This document shows, piece after piece, positions 9,184 through 17,619 of a DNA stretch of 64,000 nucleotides. The notes beneath the pieces were generated by a model that was not told where the DNA came from, made no database searches, and saw only the letters and a list, made by a program, of their open reading frames with translations. A program made the position numbers and the translations under genes. This DNA is from DAOUAE01 sp034433795 (lineage in GTDB: Bacteria; Chloroflexota; UBA6077; FW602-bin22; DAOUAE01), in contig DAOUAE010000002.1 in the NCBI GenBank assembly GCA_034433795.1, forward strand, positions 161,587-225,586. The letters are read 5' to 3'. How positions within the stretch are numbered: the stretch's first letter is position 1; each line of letters opens with the position of its first letter.

Positions 9184-10166
9184 TCCGAACCGGAGGGGGG
9201 ATCGCGCTGGCGCTCCTCTGCACGGTGCTGGCCGTCCACGACGTCGATCTGGCCAGTGTCTCCGCCCACTGGAGCCAGGTCCAGCCTCTGCCGCTGGCCC
9301 TGGCGGCCGGGATGGTTCTGGTCTCGATCCTGGCCAAGGCCGGCCGCTGGCAGGTCCTCTGCGCCCCCCACGCCCGCCCGCCGCTCGTCACCCTCACGGC
9401 GGGCATCCTGGTGGGACAGACGGTCAACAACCTGGTCCCGGTCCGTCTGGGGGAGATCGTCCGCGTCTACCTCGTCGGCGAACGCCTTCGCCTGAGCCGC
9501 AGCCTGCTTCTCGGGACGGTCCTGGTCGAGAAGGCGCTGGACGCCCTGACGCTGGCTCTGCTCCTGACCGTTCTGCTGCCGCTGGTCGCCCTGCCGGCGT
9601 GGCTGCCGTGGCCCCGGGTCGGCGCCGCCATTCTGGGAGCCGGACTGATCGGCCTCGTCCTGGCCAGTCTGCCCCAGATCGGGGTCTGGCTCGAGCGGTG
9701 GCCGTGGGTTCACCGCTGGGACCTGGCCCGTCGGGGTCGGGAGATGGCCAGCGCTCTCCGGGCTCTGGGCGCACCCCGGCGGGCCGCCCTGGCCGGCGGG
9801 TGGTCGCTGGTGGCGATAGGGGCCGGCCTGTTGACCAACTACGGACTCCTCCTGGCGCTGGACCTCCCGGCCAGCCTGCTCGCGGCCGCCGTTCTCCTGA
9901 TCGTCCTCTACGTCGGCGGGACGGTTCCGGCCACGGTCGGTCGTCTGGGCGTCTTCCATTACCTGGTCGTCCTGACCCTGGGAGGCTTCGGCCTGCCCAA
10001 GGCCACGGCCCTGAGCTACGCCGTTCTCCTGCACGGGCTGGTCGTCGTCCTGCCGACCGTGGCCGGCCTGCTCTGCGCCTGGTACTGGGGGGTGCGGCCC
10101 GGCCTGGCCATCCGGCCGCCCGCGCCCCGGCCGGCGACCGATCCCCTGGAAAGGAGCCGGCCGTGA
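9159..10166 (+). CDS. Flippase-like integral membrane protein (UPF0104 / LPG-synthase TM family)
   Basis: 335 residues. The start chosen is GTG 9159, because AAAGGAGG (9146-9153) is a full ribosome-binding site with 5-bp spacing; this overlaps the glycosyltransferase end by 25 bp. Eight or more TM helices carry the family hallmarks: GQTVNNLVPVRLGEIVRVYL near residue 87 and GTVPATVGRLGVFHYLVVL near 254. Members of this superfamily (YbhN/AglD/MprF N-domain) are often found with GT2 enzymes, where they are thought to handle lipid-linked sugars. Coupled by GTGA to the next gene. Confidence 0.82.
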   Translation: MASRAVPLVRTGGGIALALLCTVLAVHDVDLASVSAHWSQVQPLPLALAAGMVLVSILAKAGRWQVLCAPHARPPLVTLTAGILVGQTVNNLVPVRLGEIVRVYLVGERLRLSRSLLLGTVLVEKALDALTLALLLTVLLPLVALPAWLPWPRVGAAILGAGLIGLVLASLPQIGVWLERWPWVHRWDLARRGREMASALRALGAPRRAALAGGWSLVAIGAGLLTNYGLLLALDLPASLLAAAVLLIVLYVGGTVPATVGRLGVFHYLVVLTLGGFGLPKATALSYAVLLHGLVVVLPTVAGLLCAWYWGVRPGLAIRPPAPRPATDPLERSRP

Positions 10167-11173
10167 CCGAACTGCTGGCCTCGGTGATCGTTCCGGCCCA
10201 CAACGCCCGGGCCACCCTCGGCGCCTGCCTGCAGGCCCTGCTCCGCCAGACGGTGCCCCCCGAGCGCTACGAGATCATCGTCGTCGACGACGGCTCGACC
10301 GACGGCACCGACCGGGTGGCGGCGGCGTTCGGCGTGCAGGTCCTGCGGCAGCCCCGCAAGGGACCGGCCGCCGCGCGGAACGCCGGCGCCGCCATCGCCC
10401 GGGGGACCATCGTCGTCTTCACCGACGCCGACTGCGCCCCCTGTCCCGACTGGCTCGAACGGATGCTGGCCCCCTTCGCCGACCCGACGGTGGTCGGGGT
10501 CAAGGGGGCCTACCGCTCGGCCCAGCGGGCCCTGCTGCCCCGCTTCATCCAGGCCGAGTACGAGGACAAGTACGACCGGCTGCGCCAGTGCGACCGCATC
10601 GCCTTTGTCGACGGCTACGCCGCCGCCTACCGGCGGGCGATCTTTCTGGCCGAGGGCGGCTTCGACCCCGTCTTCCCCGTCCCCTCGGCCGAGGATATCG
10701 AGTTCTCCTTCCGTCTGGCCCGACGCGGCCACCGCCTGGTCTTCGCCCCCGAGGCCCGGGTCTACCACCAGCACGCCATCGCCCTCCGACACTATCTCCG
10801 ACGGAAGTTCCGCTATGGCTACTGGCGGCTCCTGGTCTACCGACGCTACCCGGAGCGGGCCCTGGACGACGGCCACACGCCCACCAGCCTCAAACTCCAG
10901 GTCGGCCTGGCCCCGCTGCTGGCCCTCAGCCTTGCCCTCAGCCCGTTCACCCGCCACGGATGGCGGGTCAGCGGCCTCCTGGGGCTGGCTTTCCTGGCGA
11001 GCACCGGACCGTTCGTCCGCAAAACGCACCGGCGCGACCCGGGGGCGGCGCTCGTGGCCCCCGGGCTGATGTTCCTGCGCGGCCTGGCCCTGGCCGCCGG
11101 GCTGGGCGCCGGGCTCCTCCGCCTGGCCGCCGACTGTCTCACCGGCCGGCGGCCAGAGGAGGCGCCGGGCTAG
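10163..11173 (+). CDS. Family 2 glycosyltransferase with C-terminal membrane helices
   Basis: 336 residues from GTG 10163, preceded by AAGGAG. GT-A motifs: SVIVPAHNARATLGACLQAL, VVDDGSTDGTDRV, the GPAAARNAGAAIARG nucleotide-binding stretch and DxD-like FTDADCAPCPDW. The acceptor region has PSAEDIEFSFRLARRGHRL. Two hydrophobic helices at the C-terminus suggest membrane attachment. Last gene of the surface-glycan operon. Its TAG stop lies inside a CTAG shared with the convergent polX stop. Confidence 0.88.
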   Translation: MTELLASVIVPAHNARATLGACLQALLRQTVPPERYEIIVVDDGSTDGTDRVAAAFGVQVLRQPRKGPAAARNAGAAIARGTIVVFTDADCAPCPDWLERMLAPFADPTVVGVKGAYRSAQRALLPRFIQAEYEDKYDRLRQCDRIAFVDGYAAAYRRAIFLAEGGFDPVFPVPSAEDIEFSFRLARRGHRLVFAPEARVYHQHAIALRHYLRRKFRYGYWRLLVYRRYPERALDDGHTPTSLKLQVGLAPLLALSLALSPFTRHGWRVSGLLGLAFLASTGPFVRKTHRRDPGAALVAPGLMFLRGLALAAGLGAGLLRLAADCLTGRRPEEAPG

Positions 11174-12897
11174 CCACGCCGGCGGCGGGCCAGCCAGGCC
11201 AGGAACTCTTCGGGCGGGCGGGTGTTGAGGACCTGGGCGGGTCCCAGCCCGGCCCGTCGGGCCACGGCGACACCGTAGCGCAGAAGGTCGAAGTCGCCCG
11301 GCGCGTGGGCGTCGGTGTTGATGAGAAGCGGGACACCCTGTTCGGCCGCCCGGCGCGCGCTCCGGTCGTCCAGATCCAGGCGGTTGGGGTTGGCGTTGAT
11401 CTCCAGCGCCTTGCCGGAGCGGGCGGCGGCCGCGATGACGGCCTCGAGATCGAGCTCATAGCCCGCGCGCCCGCCGATGATGCGCCCCCGCGGATGGCTG
11501 ACGGCGTCCACCAGCGGGTGGGCCAGCGCGGCAAGCATGCGGGCGGTGATCCGCTCCCGCGATTGCTGAAAACCGCTGTGGATCGAGGCGGTGACGAAAT
11601 CGCACTGGCGCAGGACCTCGTCAGGGTAGTCGAGGGTGCCGTCCGGGCGGATCTCCAGCTCGATCCCCCGGAGCAGACGGATCTGAGGGAAGCACGCCTG
11701 AAGGTCGGCGAGAGCCGCCCACTGCTCCCGGAGGCGCTCGACCGAGAGGCCCCGAGCCACGCCCAGCGACTGGGAGTGGTCGGTGATGGCCAGGTAACGG
11801 CGACCGCGGGCCACGGCCGCCTGAACCATCGTCTCCAGCGCGGCGGCCCCGTCGCTCCAATCGGAGTGACAGTGGAGATCGCCCTGGAGGTCGGCGACCT
11901 CGACCAGCGCCGGCAGGCGGCCGGCCAGGGCCGCCTCGATCTCCCCCTGATCCTCCCGGAGCTCGGGCGGGATCCAGGGCAGCCCCAGCGCCGCGTAGAT
12001 CTCCTCCTCGGTGGCCCCACCCAGCCGCCGGCCGGTCCGGTCGTCGATCAGGCCCCCGGTCGTCAGGCGATATCCCCGGCGCGCCGCCAGCGCGCACAGG
12101 CGGGCATAATGGGCCGCCGAGCCGGTGAAAGCCAGCAGCGCCGCCCCGTACTGCTCTGGCGGCACGATCCGCAGCGCCACCGGGACCCCGCCCTCGGTCA
12201 GGATGCTGGCCCCGCTCTCCGACCGGTCCAGAACCGCCCGGGCAAGCGGCAGGCTGACGAAGGCCTGGACCACCGCCGCCGGCTCGGCGCTGGCCACCAG
12301 GAGCGTGAGATCGCCCACAGTCTCACACCAGCGGCGCAGGCTGCCGACCGGCGTCACCGCCTGGACCGCCGAACACTCGGCCAGGGCGGCGCTCAGTCTC
12401 TCCGCCAGGGGGAGGGCCTCGCCCAGCGGACGACGGTGAGCCAGATCCTGCCAGTGCTCGAGCGCGCGCCGGAGCTGGGCCTCGAGCTTCGCCCCAAAAC
12501 CCGGCAGCGTGCGCAGCCGTTGTTCGCGGACCGCGGCCCGCAGCTCCGCCACCCCGGCGATCCCGAGGTGGCGGTAGAGCTGCCAGGCCCGTTTGGGCCC
12601 CAGGCCGGGGACCCGCAGCAGGTCGCGCAGCCCGGGCGGCACCTGCCGACGCAGCTCCTCCAGATAGGCGAGCCGTCCGGTGGTCAGGAACTCCTCGATC
12701 CGGGCGGCCAGCGAGGGCCCCACCCCGGGGATCGTCCGAATCTGGCCGGCCCGGTGGATCTCGGCGATATCGGTGGCCAGGGCGGCGATCCGCCGGGCGG
12801 CCTCGCGGTAGGCGTTGACCCGAAACGGTGTCTCCCCCTGGATCTCCAAAAGATCGGCGATCTCCGCCAGCGCCTGCGCCAGCGCCTGATTCAGCAT
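11170..12897 (-). CDS. polX: PolX-type protein: DNA polymerase X fold plus PHP phosphoesterase, polymerase site degenerate
   Basis: 575 residues, the normal length of bacterial PolX. Order: HhH repeats (TIPGVGPSLAARIEEF near 55, VPGLGPKRAWQLYRHLG near 96, TLPGFGAKLEAQL near 130), the nucleotidyltransferase domain, then PHP from about 342 (DLHCHSDWSDG, LAITDHSQSLGVARG, INTDAH). Oddity: the Pol X catalytic carboxylates are usually GDxD plus a later Asp in VDLR; here they read GDLT (Asp196, Thr198) and VALR (Ala241), so two of three are missing, while the PHP metal ligands look intact. It may therefore act as a PHP exonuclease/AP-site enzyme rather than a polymerase. Stop overlaps the GT2 stop in CTAG. 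Confidence 0.9.
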   Translation of the reverse strand: MLNQALAQALAEIADLLEIQGETPFRVNAYREAARRIAALATDIAEIHRAGQIRTIPGVGPSLAARIEEFLTTGRLAYLEELRRQVPPGLRDLLRVPGLGPKRAWQLYRHLGIAGVAELRAAVREQRLRTLPGFGAKLEAQLRRALEHWQDLAHRRPLGEALPLAERLSAALAECSAVQAVTPVGSLRRWCETVGDLTLLVASAEPAAVVQAFVSLPLARAVLDRSESGASILTEGGVPVALRIVPPEQYGAALLAFTGSAAHYARLCALAARRGYRLTTGGLIDDRTGRRLGGATEEEIYAALGLPWIPPELREDQGEIEAALAGRLPALVEVADLQGDLHCHSDWSDGAAALETMVQAAVARGRRYLAITDHSQSLGVARGLSVERLREQWAALADLQACFPQIRLLRGIELEIRPDGTLDYPDEVLRQCDFVTASIHSGFQQSRERITARMLAALAHPLVDAVSHPRGRIIGGRAGYELDLEAVIAAAARSGKALEINANPNRLDLDDRSARRAAEQGVPLLINTDAHAPGDFDLLRYGVAVARRAGLGPAQVLNTRPPEEFLAWLARRRRG

Positions 12898-13017
12898 CTC
12901 CGGCTCCCTGTCCGCTCGAGACTGCGTTCATGGTAGGGAGGACGGCCGGTCGCGTCAAAGCGACGACTGGCACCCGGCGTGCACCAGGTCCCGGAGTCCG
13001 CACCACCGGAGAGGGAG

Positions 13018-13398
13018 ATGACCCGCGAGGAGCTGCGCCGCCACCTGGAACGCCTCGACTGGGGCCGCGACGGCCTGGACCGCGACGGCATCGTCCGTCA
13101 GTGGCCCGATTTTCCGGCCGGTCTCTACCTGCAGCTACCCCCCGACTACCGGTTCCGCTCGGCCGGCGCGGTCCTGAGCTACCTCGACCACGTCCTGAAG
13201 ACGCACCGCCCCACGATGGTCTCCACCCTCGAGCCCACCGAGGCCGGCGGCGGACACGGCGCCAGCGGCAGCGTGCTCCTGCTGCCGCCCCGGCACCACG
13301 GGATCGGCGTCGGCACCGACGCCGGCCCGACCGGAAGCTCCGCCCAGACCGGCGCCGGACGCGAGGGCACGACCTACGGCGGCGAGGAGCACCGCTAG
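13018..13398 (+). CDS. Small acidic protein with DUF2795-like N-terminus
   Basis: 126 residues from ATG 13018 just after a GGAGAGGGAG stretch; an in-frame ATG at 12979 is the alternative (139 residues). The first half (MTREELRRHLERLDWGRDGL...DGIVRQW...LPPDYRFRSAGAVLSYLD) resembles DUF2795: helix, a segment on ordered degradation of residues, then a helix closing on LP..YR/YxSxxxV. The second half is Gly/Ser/Thr-rich low complexity without a motif. Function unknown. Its stop shares CTAG with the convergent phosphoesterase gene. Confidence 0.6.
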   Translation: MTREELRRHLERLDWGRDGLDRDGIVRQWPDFPAGLYLQLPPDYRFRSAGAVLSYLDHVLKTHRPTMVSTLEPTEAGGGHGASGSVLLLPPRHHGIGVGTDAGPTGSSAQTGAGREGTTYGGEEHR

Positions 13399-14366
13399 AC
13401 CGTCTCCCAGCGGAAGAGGAAGCCCTCCGCGCTGGCGCGCAGCGTCGCCACCGCCCCGGCCGGCACGGCGAAGAGGGCGATGGTCCGTCGACCCGGACCG
13501 GGGGGCCGGGCGCCGCAGCCGTACAGCCGGAAGGCCAGCCCGCCATCCTCGCGGAGCCGCAGGAAGCGGGTGCCGGCGGCAATGACCGGCGCCGGATCGT
13601 GGAGATGCCCGAAGGCCAGCCCGACCGGGAGCGTGGCCGGCAGCGCCCGGCAGAACCAGAGCAGGCAATCGGCCGTCGGATTGCGGCCGCTGTAGAAGGG
13701 GATCGTGGTCGCCTGGAGCCCGGCCGCCCGGAGGTTGGCCAGATAGCGAGCGGGCGTCGGGCCACGGAAGGGCGGCTCGTGGGCCAGGATCACCACCCAG
13801 GCGGCGCGCTGGGCGCGGCGCGCCCAGCGCCGGACCGCCGCCCGCAGCCGCCGTCGCCCCGCCTCAGTCAGCCCCGGCAGCGACGGCCAGAGGACGACCA
13901 GCCCCGCGCCCAGCCAGCGGGCCTGCGGCCAGGCGAGATAGCGCACCGACGACCGCCAGCGGGCGAACCAGGGAGTGGATTCCCAGAGGCGGTCGACGTT
14001 GCCGGCCAGGATCCAGGCCCGGCGCAGCCGGCGCCAGAGGGGCAGCACGGCCAGATAGGCGGCCTCGGTTTCGGCCCGGCGCCGGGCCTGGGCGGCCGGC
14101 GTCTCGCCCAGACGGACGGCGAGATAGGCGGAGAGATCGCGCCGTCCGGCCTGAATCAGCTCCGTAAAGCGCGCCCGCTGGGCCGGCGTGAGCCGTTCCC
14201 ACCAGTCCGGGCGGGTCTTGAACTCGCGGGTGAGGGCCATCACGGTCGGCGAACTGGCGACATCCCCCAGATGTACCCGCAGGTCAGCGGGCAGCCGGCC
14301 CAGCGCCCGGATCGGGGCCAGGGGGTCGGGAGCGTCGTGGGTGTCGGCGATCAGCCCGAGCGTCAT
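13395..14366 (-). CDS. Calcineurin-like metallophosphoesterase
   Basis: 323 residues from ATG 14366, where the protein opens directly with metal-binding motif I (MTLGLIADTHDAPDP). Motif II is LHLGD-like (VHLGDVASSP near residue 35), the Asn motif is ILAGNVDRLWES in the middle, and the C-terminal HEPP motif is in VVILAHEPPFRGPTP. These are the Asp/His/Asn ligands of the two-metal phosphoesterase fold. Substrate unknown; the 100-residue insert between motifs II and III is not typical of MPE proteins that act on small nucleotides. Monocistronic by context, divergent from the next gene. Confidence 0.82.
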   Translation of the reverse strand: MTLGLIADTHDAPDPLAPIRALGRLPADLRVHLGDVASSPTVMALTREFKTRPDWWERLTPAQRARFTELIQAGRRDLSAYLAVRLGETPAAQARRRAETEAAYLAVLPLWRRLRRAWILAGNVDRLWESTPWFARWRSSVRYLAWPQARWLGAGLVVLWPSLPGLTEAGRRRLRAAVRRWARRAQRAAWVVILAHEPPFRGPTPARYLANLRAAGLQATTIPFYSGRNPTADCLLWFCRALPATLPVGLAFGHLHDPAPVIAAGTRFLRLREDGGLAFRLYGCGARPPGPGRRTIALFAVPAGAVATLRASAEGFLFRWETV

Positions 14367-14384
14367 CGCCGCCGGGCCCTCGGA

Positions 14385-14410
14385 CCGGCAACCGGCCTCA
14401 CGGTTGCCGG
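14385..14410. repeat. 10-bp perfect inverted repeat between divergent genes
   Basis: CCGGCAACCG at 14385-14394 and its exact complement at 14401-14410 with a 6-nt spacer. It lies between the phosphoesterase start (14366, minus) and the plus-strand promoter at 14415-14443, so it is placed like an operator for one or both genes; it could also form a stem-loop in the phosphoesterase leader. Confidence 0.5.
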
Positions 14411-14414
14411 CCGA

Positions 14415-14443
14415 TTGACGTCTGGAGCGCATGGATGTACAAT
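14415..14443 (+). promoter_or_regulatory. Sigma70-type promoter, TTGACG-17-TACAAT
   Basis: -35 TTGACG at 14415-14420 and -10 TACAAT at 14438-14443 with the ideal 17-bp spacer, about 19 bp before the ATG at 14462. One of the best matches in the window; the upstream 10-bp inverted repeat abuts the -35. Confidence 0.75.
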
Positions 14444-14461
14444 CAGGGCAGAGGGCGAGCC

Positions 14462-14878
14462 ATGGGCCGGCGTTCCCGGTACGAGCGCGAAATCGAAGAG
14501 ATCCTGCGTCGTCTGGAGCCGCCCCCTCCCCGGCGACCGCTGCGCCAGCGCCTGTTCTCTGCCCTGGCGACGCTGCGCCAGGCCCTGCGGACCTTCCGCC
14601 TCGAGTTCTCGCCCCAGAGCCTGATGCTCCTCAGCCTGGCCCTGGCCATCGGCACCTACCCCCTCCGCGCGATCTGGCCGCCGCTGGTCCTGCCGGTCAC
14701 CCTCGCCAGCCTGGGTCTCTTCCTGCTGGCCCTGGTCGCGGCCGCCGGGGCCCGCCGACGCCCGTTCCGGCCGGGCTGGCGCGGCCGGCCCCTGGACCTG
14801 TCCGCCGGCCGCCCCTCGCTCTGGCAGCGCCTGCTCTTCTGGCGCCGGCGGCATCACAACCGCTACCCCCGTCTCTAA
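14462..14878 (+). CDS. Small membrane protein, unrecognised
   Basis: 138 residues from ATG 14462. The N-terminal half is a basic amphipathic region (RYEREIEEILRRLEPPPPRR then RLFSALATLRQALRTFRLEF). Two hydrophobic helices follow (SLMLLSLALAIGTYPL and VLPVTLASLGLFLLALVAAA), and the C-terminus is Arg-rich (RRPFRPGWRGRP, FWRRRHHNRYP). Cytoplasmic N- and C-termini are likely. Similar small proteins with a YxxEIEEIL start and a tail of aromatic and basic residues are common in Chloroflexota, but I know no function. Confidence 0.75.
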   Translation: MGRRSRYEREIEEILRRLEPPPPRRPLRQRLFSALATLRQALRTFRLEFSPQSLMLLSLALAIGTYPLRAIWPPLVLPVTLASLGLFLLALVAAAGARRRPFRPGWRGRPLDLSAGRPSLWQRLLFWRRRHHNRYPRL

Positions 14879-14896
14879 CCTGAGCCCGGGGGCCGC

Positions 14897-16006
14897 CTAG
14901 CGCCCCACCGGGCTGGGTTCGACCGGCCAGGCCCCCAGCACCTTGACCATGGTGCACTGCTCCTCCAGTTCGCGCAGCGCCGCCTGGACGTGGGCGTCCT
15001 CGGGATGCCCCTCCAGATCGACGAAAAACACATACTCCCAGGGTCGGCGCTTCGAGGGCCGCGACTCGATCCGGGTCAGGTTGATCCCGTGGCGGGCGAA
15101 GACCCCCAGGGCGTCGTGCAGCGCCCCCACCCGGTCGCGGACGGCGAAGATCACCGCGCTCCGGTCGTGCCCGCTGGGCGGGCTCCGCCGGGGACCGATC
15201 ACCAGGAAACGGGTCAGATTGGTGGCCGAGTCCTCGATCCGGGCGGCGATGATCGGCAGCCCGTAGACCTCGGCCGCGGCGGCGTTGGCGATGGCCGCGC
15301 TCTCCTCGTCGGTCACCAGCTGCGCCGCCCGGGCCGTGCTGGCCACCTCGATCAGCTCGGCCTGGGGCAGGTTCTCCTGGAGCCAGCGGCGGCACTGGGC
15401 CAGGGCCTGCGGGTTCGAGTAGACCCGCCGGATCTGGTCCAGCCGGCCGCGCCCGAGCAGGTTGTGGGAGATGGGCAGCAGGATCTCGGCGCAGATCTGG
15501 AGATCGGTGTCCAGAAACATATCCAGCGTATGGGCCACCGCCCCCTCAGTCGAGTTCTCGACCGGCACCACCCCGTAGTCGGCCTCGCCCCGCTGGGTGG
15601 CCAGGAAGACGTCGGCGATGGTGCGGCAGGGGATGAACTCGGCGCTGCTGCCGAAGCGGCGCTTGGCCGCCTCATGGGTGAAGGTGGCCACCGGCCCCAG
15701 GTAGGCCACCCGCAGCGGCTGCTGGAGCGCCCGCGAGGCCGAGAGGATTTCGCTGTAGATCGCCAGCAGCGCCTGGTCCGGCAACGGCCCGCGGTTGGCC
15801 GCCAGCACGTTGCGCAGGACCTGGGCCTCCCGCTCCGGGTGATAGACCCGGTCCTCCCCGTCGGCCTTCAGCCGCCCGATCGCCTGGGCCAATCGGGCCC
15901 GCTCGTTCAGAAGAGCCACGAGCTGGCGGTCCAGCTCGTCGATCTGGCGGCGGTACTCGGCCAGCCGCGCGCTGTAGGCCTCCTCCGTCGCTCGCTCCCC
16001 ACTCAT
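14897..16006 (-). CDS. pheA: Bifunctional chorismate mutase / prephenate dehydratase
   Basis: 369 residues. Order: AroQ-type chorismate mutase helix (YRRQIDELDRQLVALLNER, RLAQAIGRLK) at residues 15-95, prephenate dehydratase from about 99 (RVAYLGPVATFTHEAA, YGVVPVENSTEGAV, and the T-R-F motif in SATNLTRFLVIG), then an ACT domain with the Phe-binding motif ESRPSKRRPWEY. It turns chorismate into phenylpyruvate and is normally feedback-inhibited by Phe through ACT. Start ATG 16006 overlaps the aroB stop by 4 bp; last gene of the ltaE-aroK-aroB-pheA operon. Confidence 0.95.
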   Translation of the reverse strand: MSGERATEEAYSARLAEYRRQIDELDRQLVALLNERARLAQAIGRLKADGEDRVYHPEREAQVLRNVLAANRGPLPDQALLAIYSEILSASRALQQPLRVAYLGPVATFTHEAAKRRFGSSAEFIPCRTIADVFLATQRGEADYGVVPVENSTEGAVAHTLDMFLDTDLQICAEILLPISHNLLGRGRLDQIRRVYSNPQALAQCRRWLQENLPQAELIEVASTARAAQLVTDEESAAIANAAAAEVYGLPIIAARIEDSATNLTRFLVIGPRRSPPSGHDRSAVIFAVRDRVGALHDALGVFARHGINLTRIESRPSKRRPWEYVFFVDLEGHPEDAHVQAALRELEEQCTMVKVLGAWPVEPSPVGR

Positions 16007-17076
16007 CGTTCGACCCCCACGCCGCTCCGGGTGACCGCCGCCAGGGCCGCTCGGACGAGCTCGCCCGGCACGTCGCGGGTGACCCGCGTCCGCCCGATGT
16101 CCTCCAGCAGCACCCAGCGGACCGCCCCGGCCTGCGACTTTTTATCCAGGGCGATGGCCCCGAGCACCCGCTCGACCGGAACCGCCGGCGCCTGGAGCGG
16201 CAGGCCGAACCGCTCCAGCGCCCGGGCCTGCCGCTCCACCACCGCCGGCGCGCAGAACCCCAGGCGCTGACTGAGCCAGGCCTCGCCCATCATCCCGATG
16301 GCCACCGCCTCCCCGTGCAGGAAGACCGCGTAATCGGTGGCCGCCTCCAGAGCGTGGCCCAGCGTATGGCCGTAGTTGAGAATGATGCGCCGGCCCTGCT
16401 CGCGCTCGTCCTCACCGACGATGGCCAGCTTGTGCTGGACGCAGCGCTCGATGACCGGCACCACCGCCGCCATCTCCAGCCCCAGCAACCGGTCGGCCTG
16501 CTCCTCGAGGGCCGTCAGAAGGTCCGGGTCGAGGATCATGGCGTATTTCACCGCCTCGGCCCAGCCCGAGGCCAGCTCGCGTCGCGAGAGACTGCGGAGC
16601 GTCTCGGGGTCGATCACCACCACCGCCGCCGGATGGAAGGCCCCGATCAGATTCTTGCCCCGCGGGTGGTTGACCCCAACCTTCCCGCCGATGGCGCTGT
16701 CGATCTGGCCCAGAAGCGTGGTCGGCACCTGGACCAGCGCCAGGCCCCGCAGGAAGGTGGCGGCCACGAACCCGGCCAGGTCGCCCACCATCCCTCCGCC
16801 CAGGGCCACGATGACATCGCTCCGCTCGGCCCGCCGGTCGATCAGCCAGTCGTAGAGCCGGGCCGCCTGGGCCAGCGACTTGCTCTGCTCGGCGGCCGGC
16901 ACGCAGACCGCCGCCGGGTCGTAGCCGGCGGCGGCCAGGCTCCGCTCGACCACGGCGCCGTAGAGCGCGTAGACCCGCTCGTCGCTGATGATATGGGCCC
17001 GTCCGCCCAGGCCGTGGGCCCGGAAGATCGCCCCCAGGTCAGCCAGCGCGCCGGGCCGGATCAGCACTCGGCTCAT
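16003..17076 (-). CDS. aroB: 3-dehydroquinate synthase
   Basis: 357 residues, standard length. Cyclises DAHP to 3-dehydroquinate, second step of the shikimate pathway, with NAD and a divalent metal. Seen: SDERVYALYG, VALGGGMVGDLAGFVAATFLRG (NAD-binding), QVPTTLLGQIDSAIGGKVGVN, and the metal-binding His segments NYGHTLGHALE and HGEAVAIGM. Start ATG 17076 lies 38 bp inside aroK, a long overlap consistent with coupling. Neighbours supply the previous and later aromatic steps. Confidence 0.95.
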   Translation of the reverse strand: MSRVLIRPGALADLGAIFRAHGLGGRAHIISDERVYALYGAVVERSLAAAGYDPAAVCVPAAEQSKSLAQAARLYDWLIDRRAERSDVIVALGGGMVGDLAGFVAATFLRGLALVQVPTTLLGQIDSAIGGKVGVNHPRGKNLIGAFHPAAVVVIDPETLRSLSRRELASGWAEAVKYAMILDPDLLTALEEQADRLLGLEMAAVVPVIERCVQHKLAIVGEDEREQGRRIILNYGHTLGHALEAATDYAVFLHGEAVAIGMMGEAWLSQRLGFCAPAVVERQARALERFGLPLQAPAVPVERVLGAIALDKKSQAGAVRWVLLEDIGRTRVTRDVPGELVRAALAAVTRSGVGVER

Positions 17077-17614
17077 CGCTCTCTCCTGTCGGCGGCCCGA
17101 CCTGTTTCAGCCAGGCCAGAATCCGTTCGACCACCTGGTCGGGCGTCAGTCCCTCGGTGTCGATGGTGACATCGGCGATGGCGTAGAAGGGGGCACGCTC
17201 GGCCTTCAGTCCGATGATCCGGGCCAGAGGGTCCGGCCCGGCCAGCAGCGGCCGCACCTCCACCGTGGACTGGGCCGTCAGGCGCGTCAGAATCGTCTCC
17301 GGGCGGGCCTCCAGACAGACCACCCGGTTCCCCCGGCGGATCCAGGCCCGGTTGGCCGGGTCCACGACCGCTCCTCCGCCCAGGGCGATCACCTGACGCC
17401 GGCCGGCGCAGAGCCGGGCCACGACCTCGCGCTCGGCCGCCCGGAACACCGCCTCCCCCTCCTCGCGAAAGATCCGGGCGATACTCTTGCCGAACCGCTC
17501 GACGATCACCTGGTCGCTGTCGACGAACGGCCAGCCCAGCCGGTCGGCCAGGCGCCGGCCGACGGCGCTCTTCCCGGTTCCGGAGAACCCAATCAGAACG
17601 ACGTTCTCGGCCAT
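17039..17614 (-). CDS. aroK: Shikimate kinase
   Basis: 191 residues. Phosphorylates shikimate at the 3-OH with ATP. Seen: P-loop IGFSGTGKSAVGRRLA near residue 7, shikimate-binding DSDQVIVERFGKSI, FREEGEAVFRAAEREV, and the GGG motif in VIALGGGAVVDPANR. The C-terminal 25 residues (after ILAWLKQVG) are an extra low-complexity tail that overlaps the aroB start. ATG 17614 lies 5 bp after the ltaE stop, so the genes are co-transcribed. Confidence 0.94.
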   Translation of the reverse strand: MAENVVLIGFSGTGKSAVGRRLADRLGWPFVDSDQVIVERFGKSIARIFREEGEAVFRAAEREVVARLCAGRRQVIALGGGAVVDPANRAWIRRGNRVVCLEARPETILTRLTAQSTVEVRPLLAGPDPLARIIGLKAERAPFYAIADVTIDTEGLTPDQVVERILAWLKQVGPPTGESDEPSADPARRAG

Positions 17615-17619
17615 CGGTT

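Noticed and set aside
10588..12936. A 782-codon plus-strand frame through the end of the GT2 gene and opposite polX
   Set aside because: Low-complexity translation; polX and GT2 have convincing motifs in their own frames.
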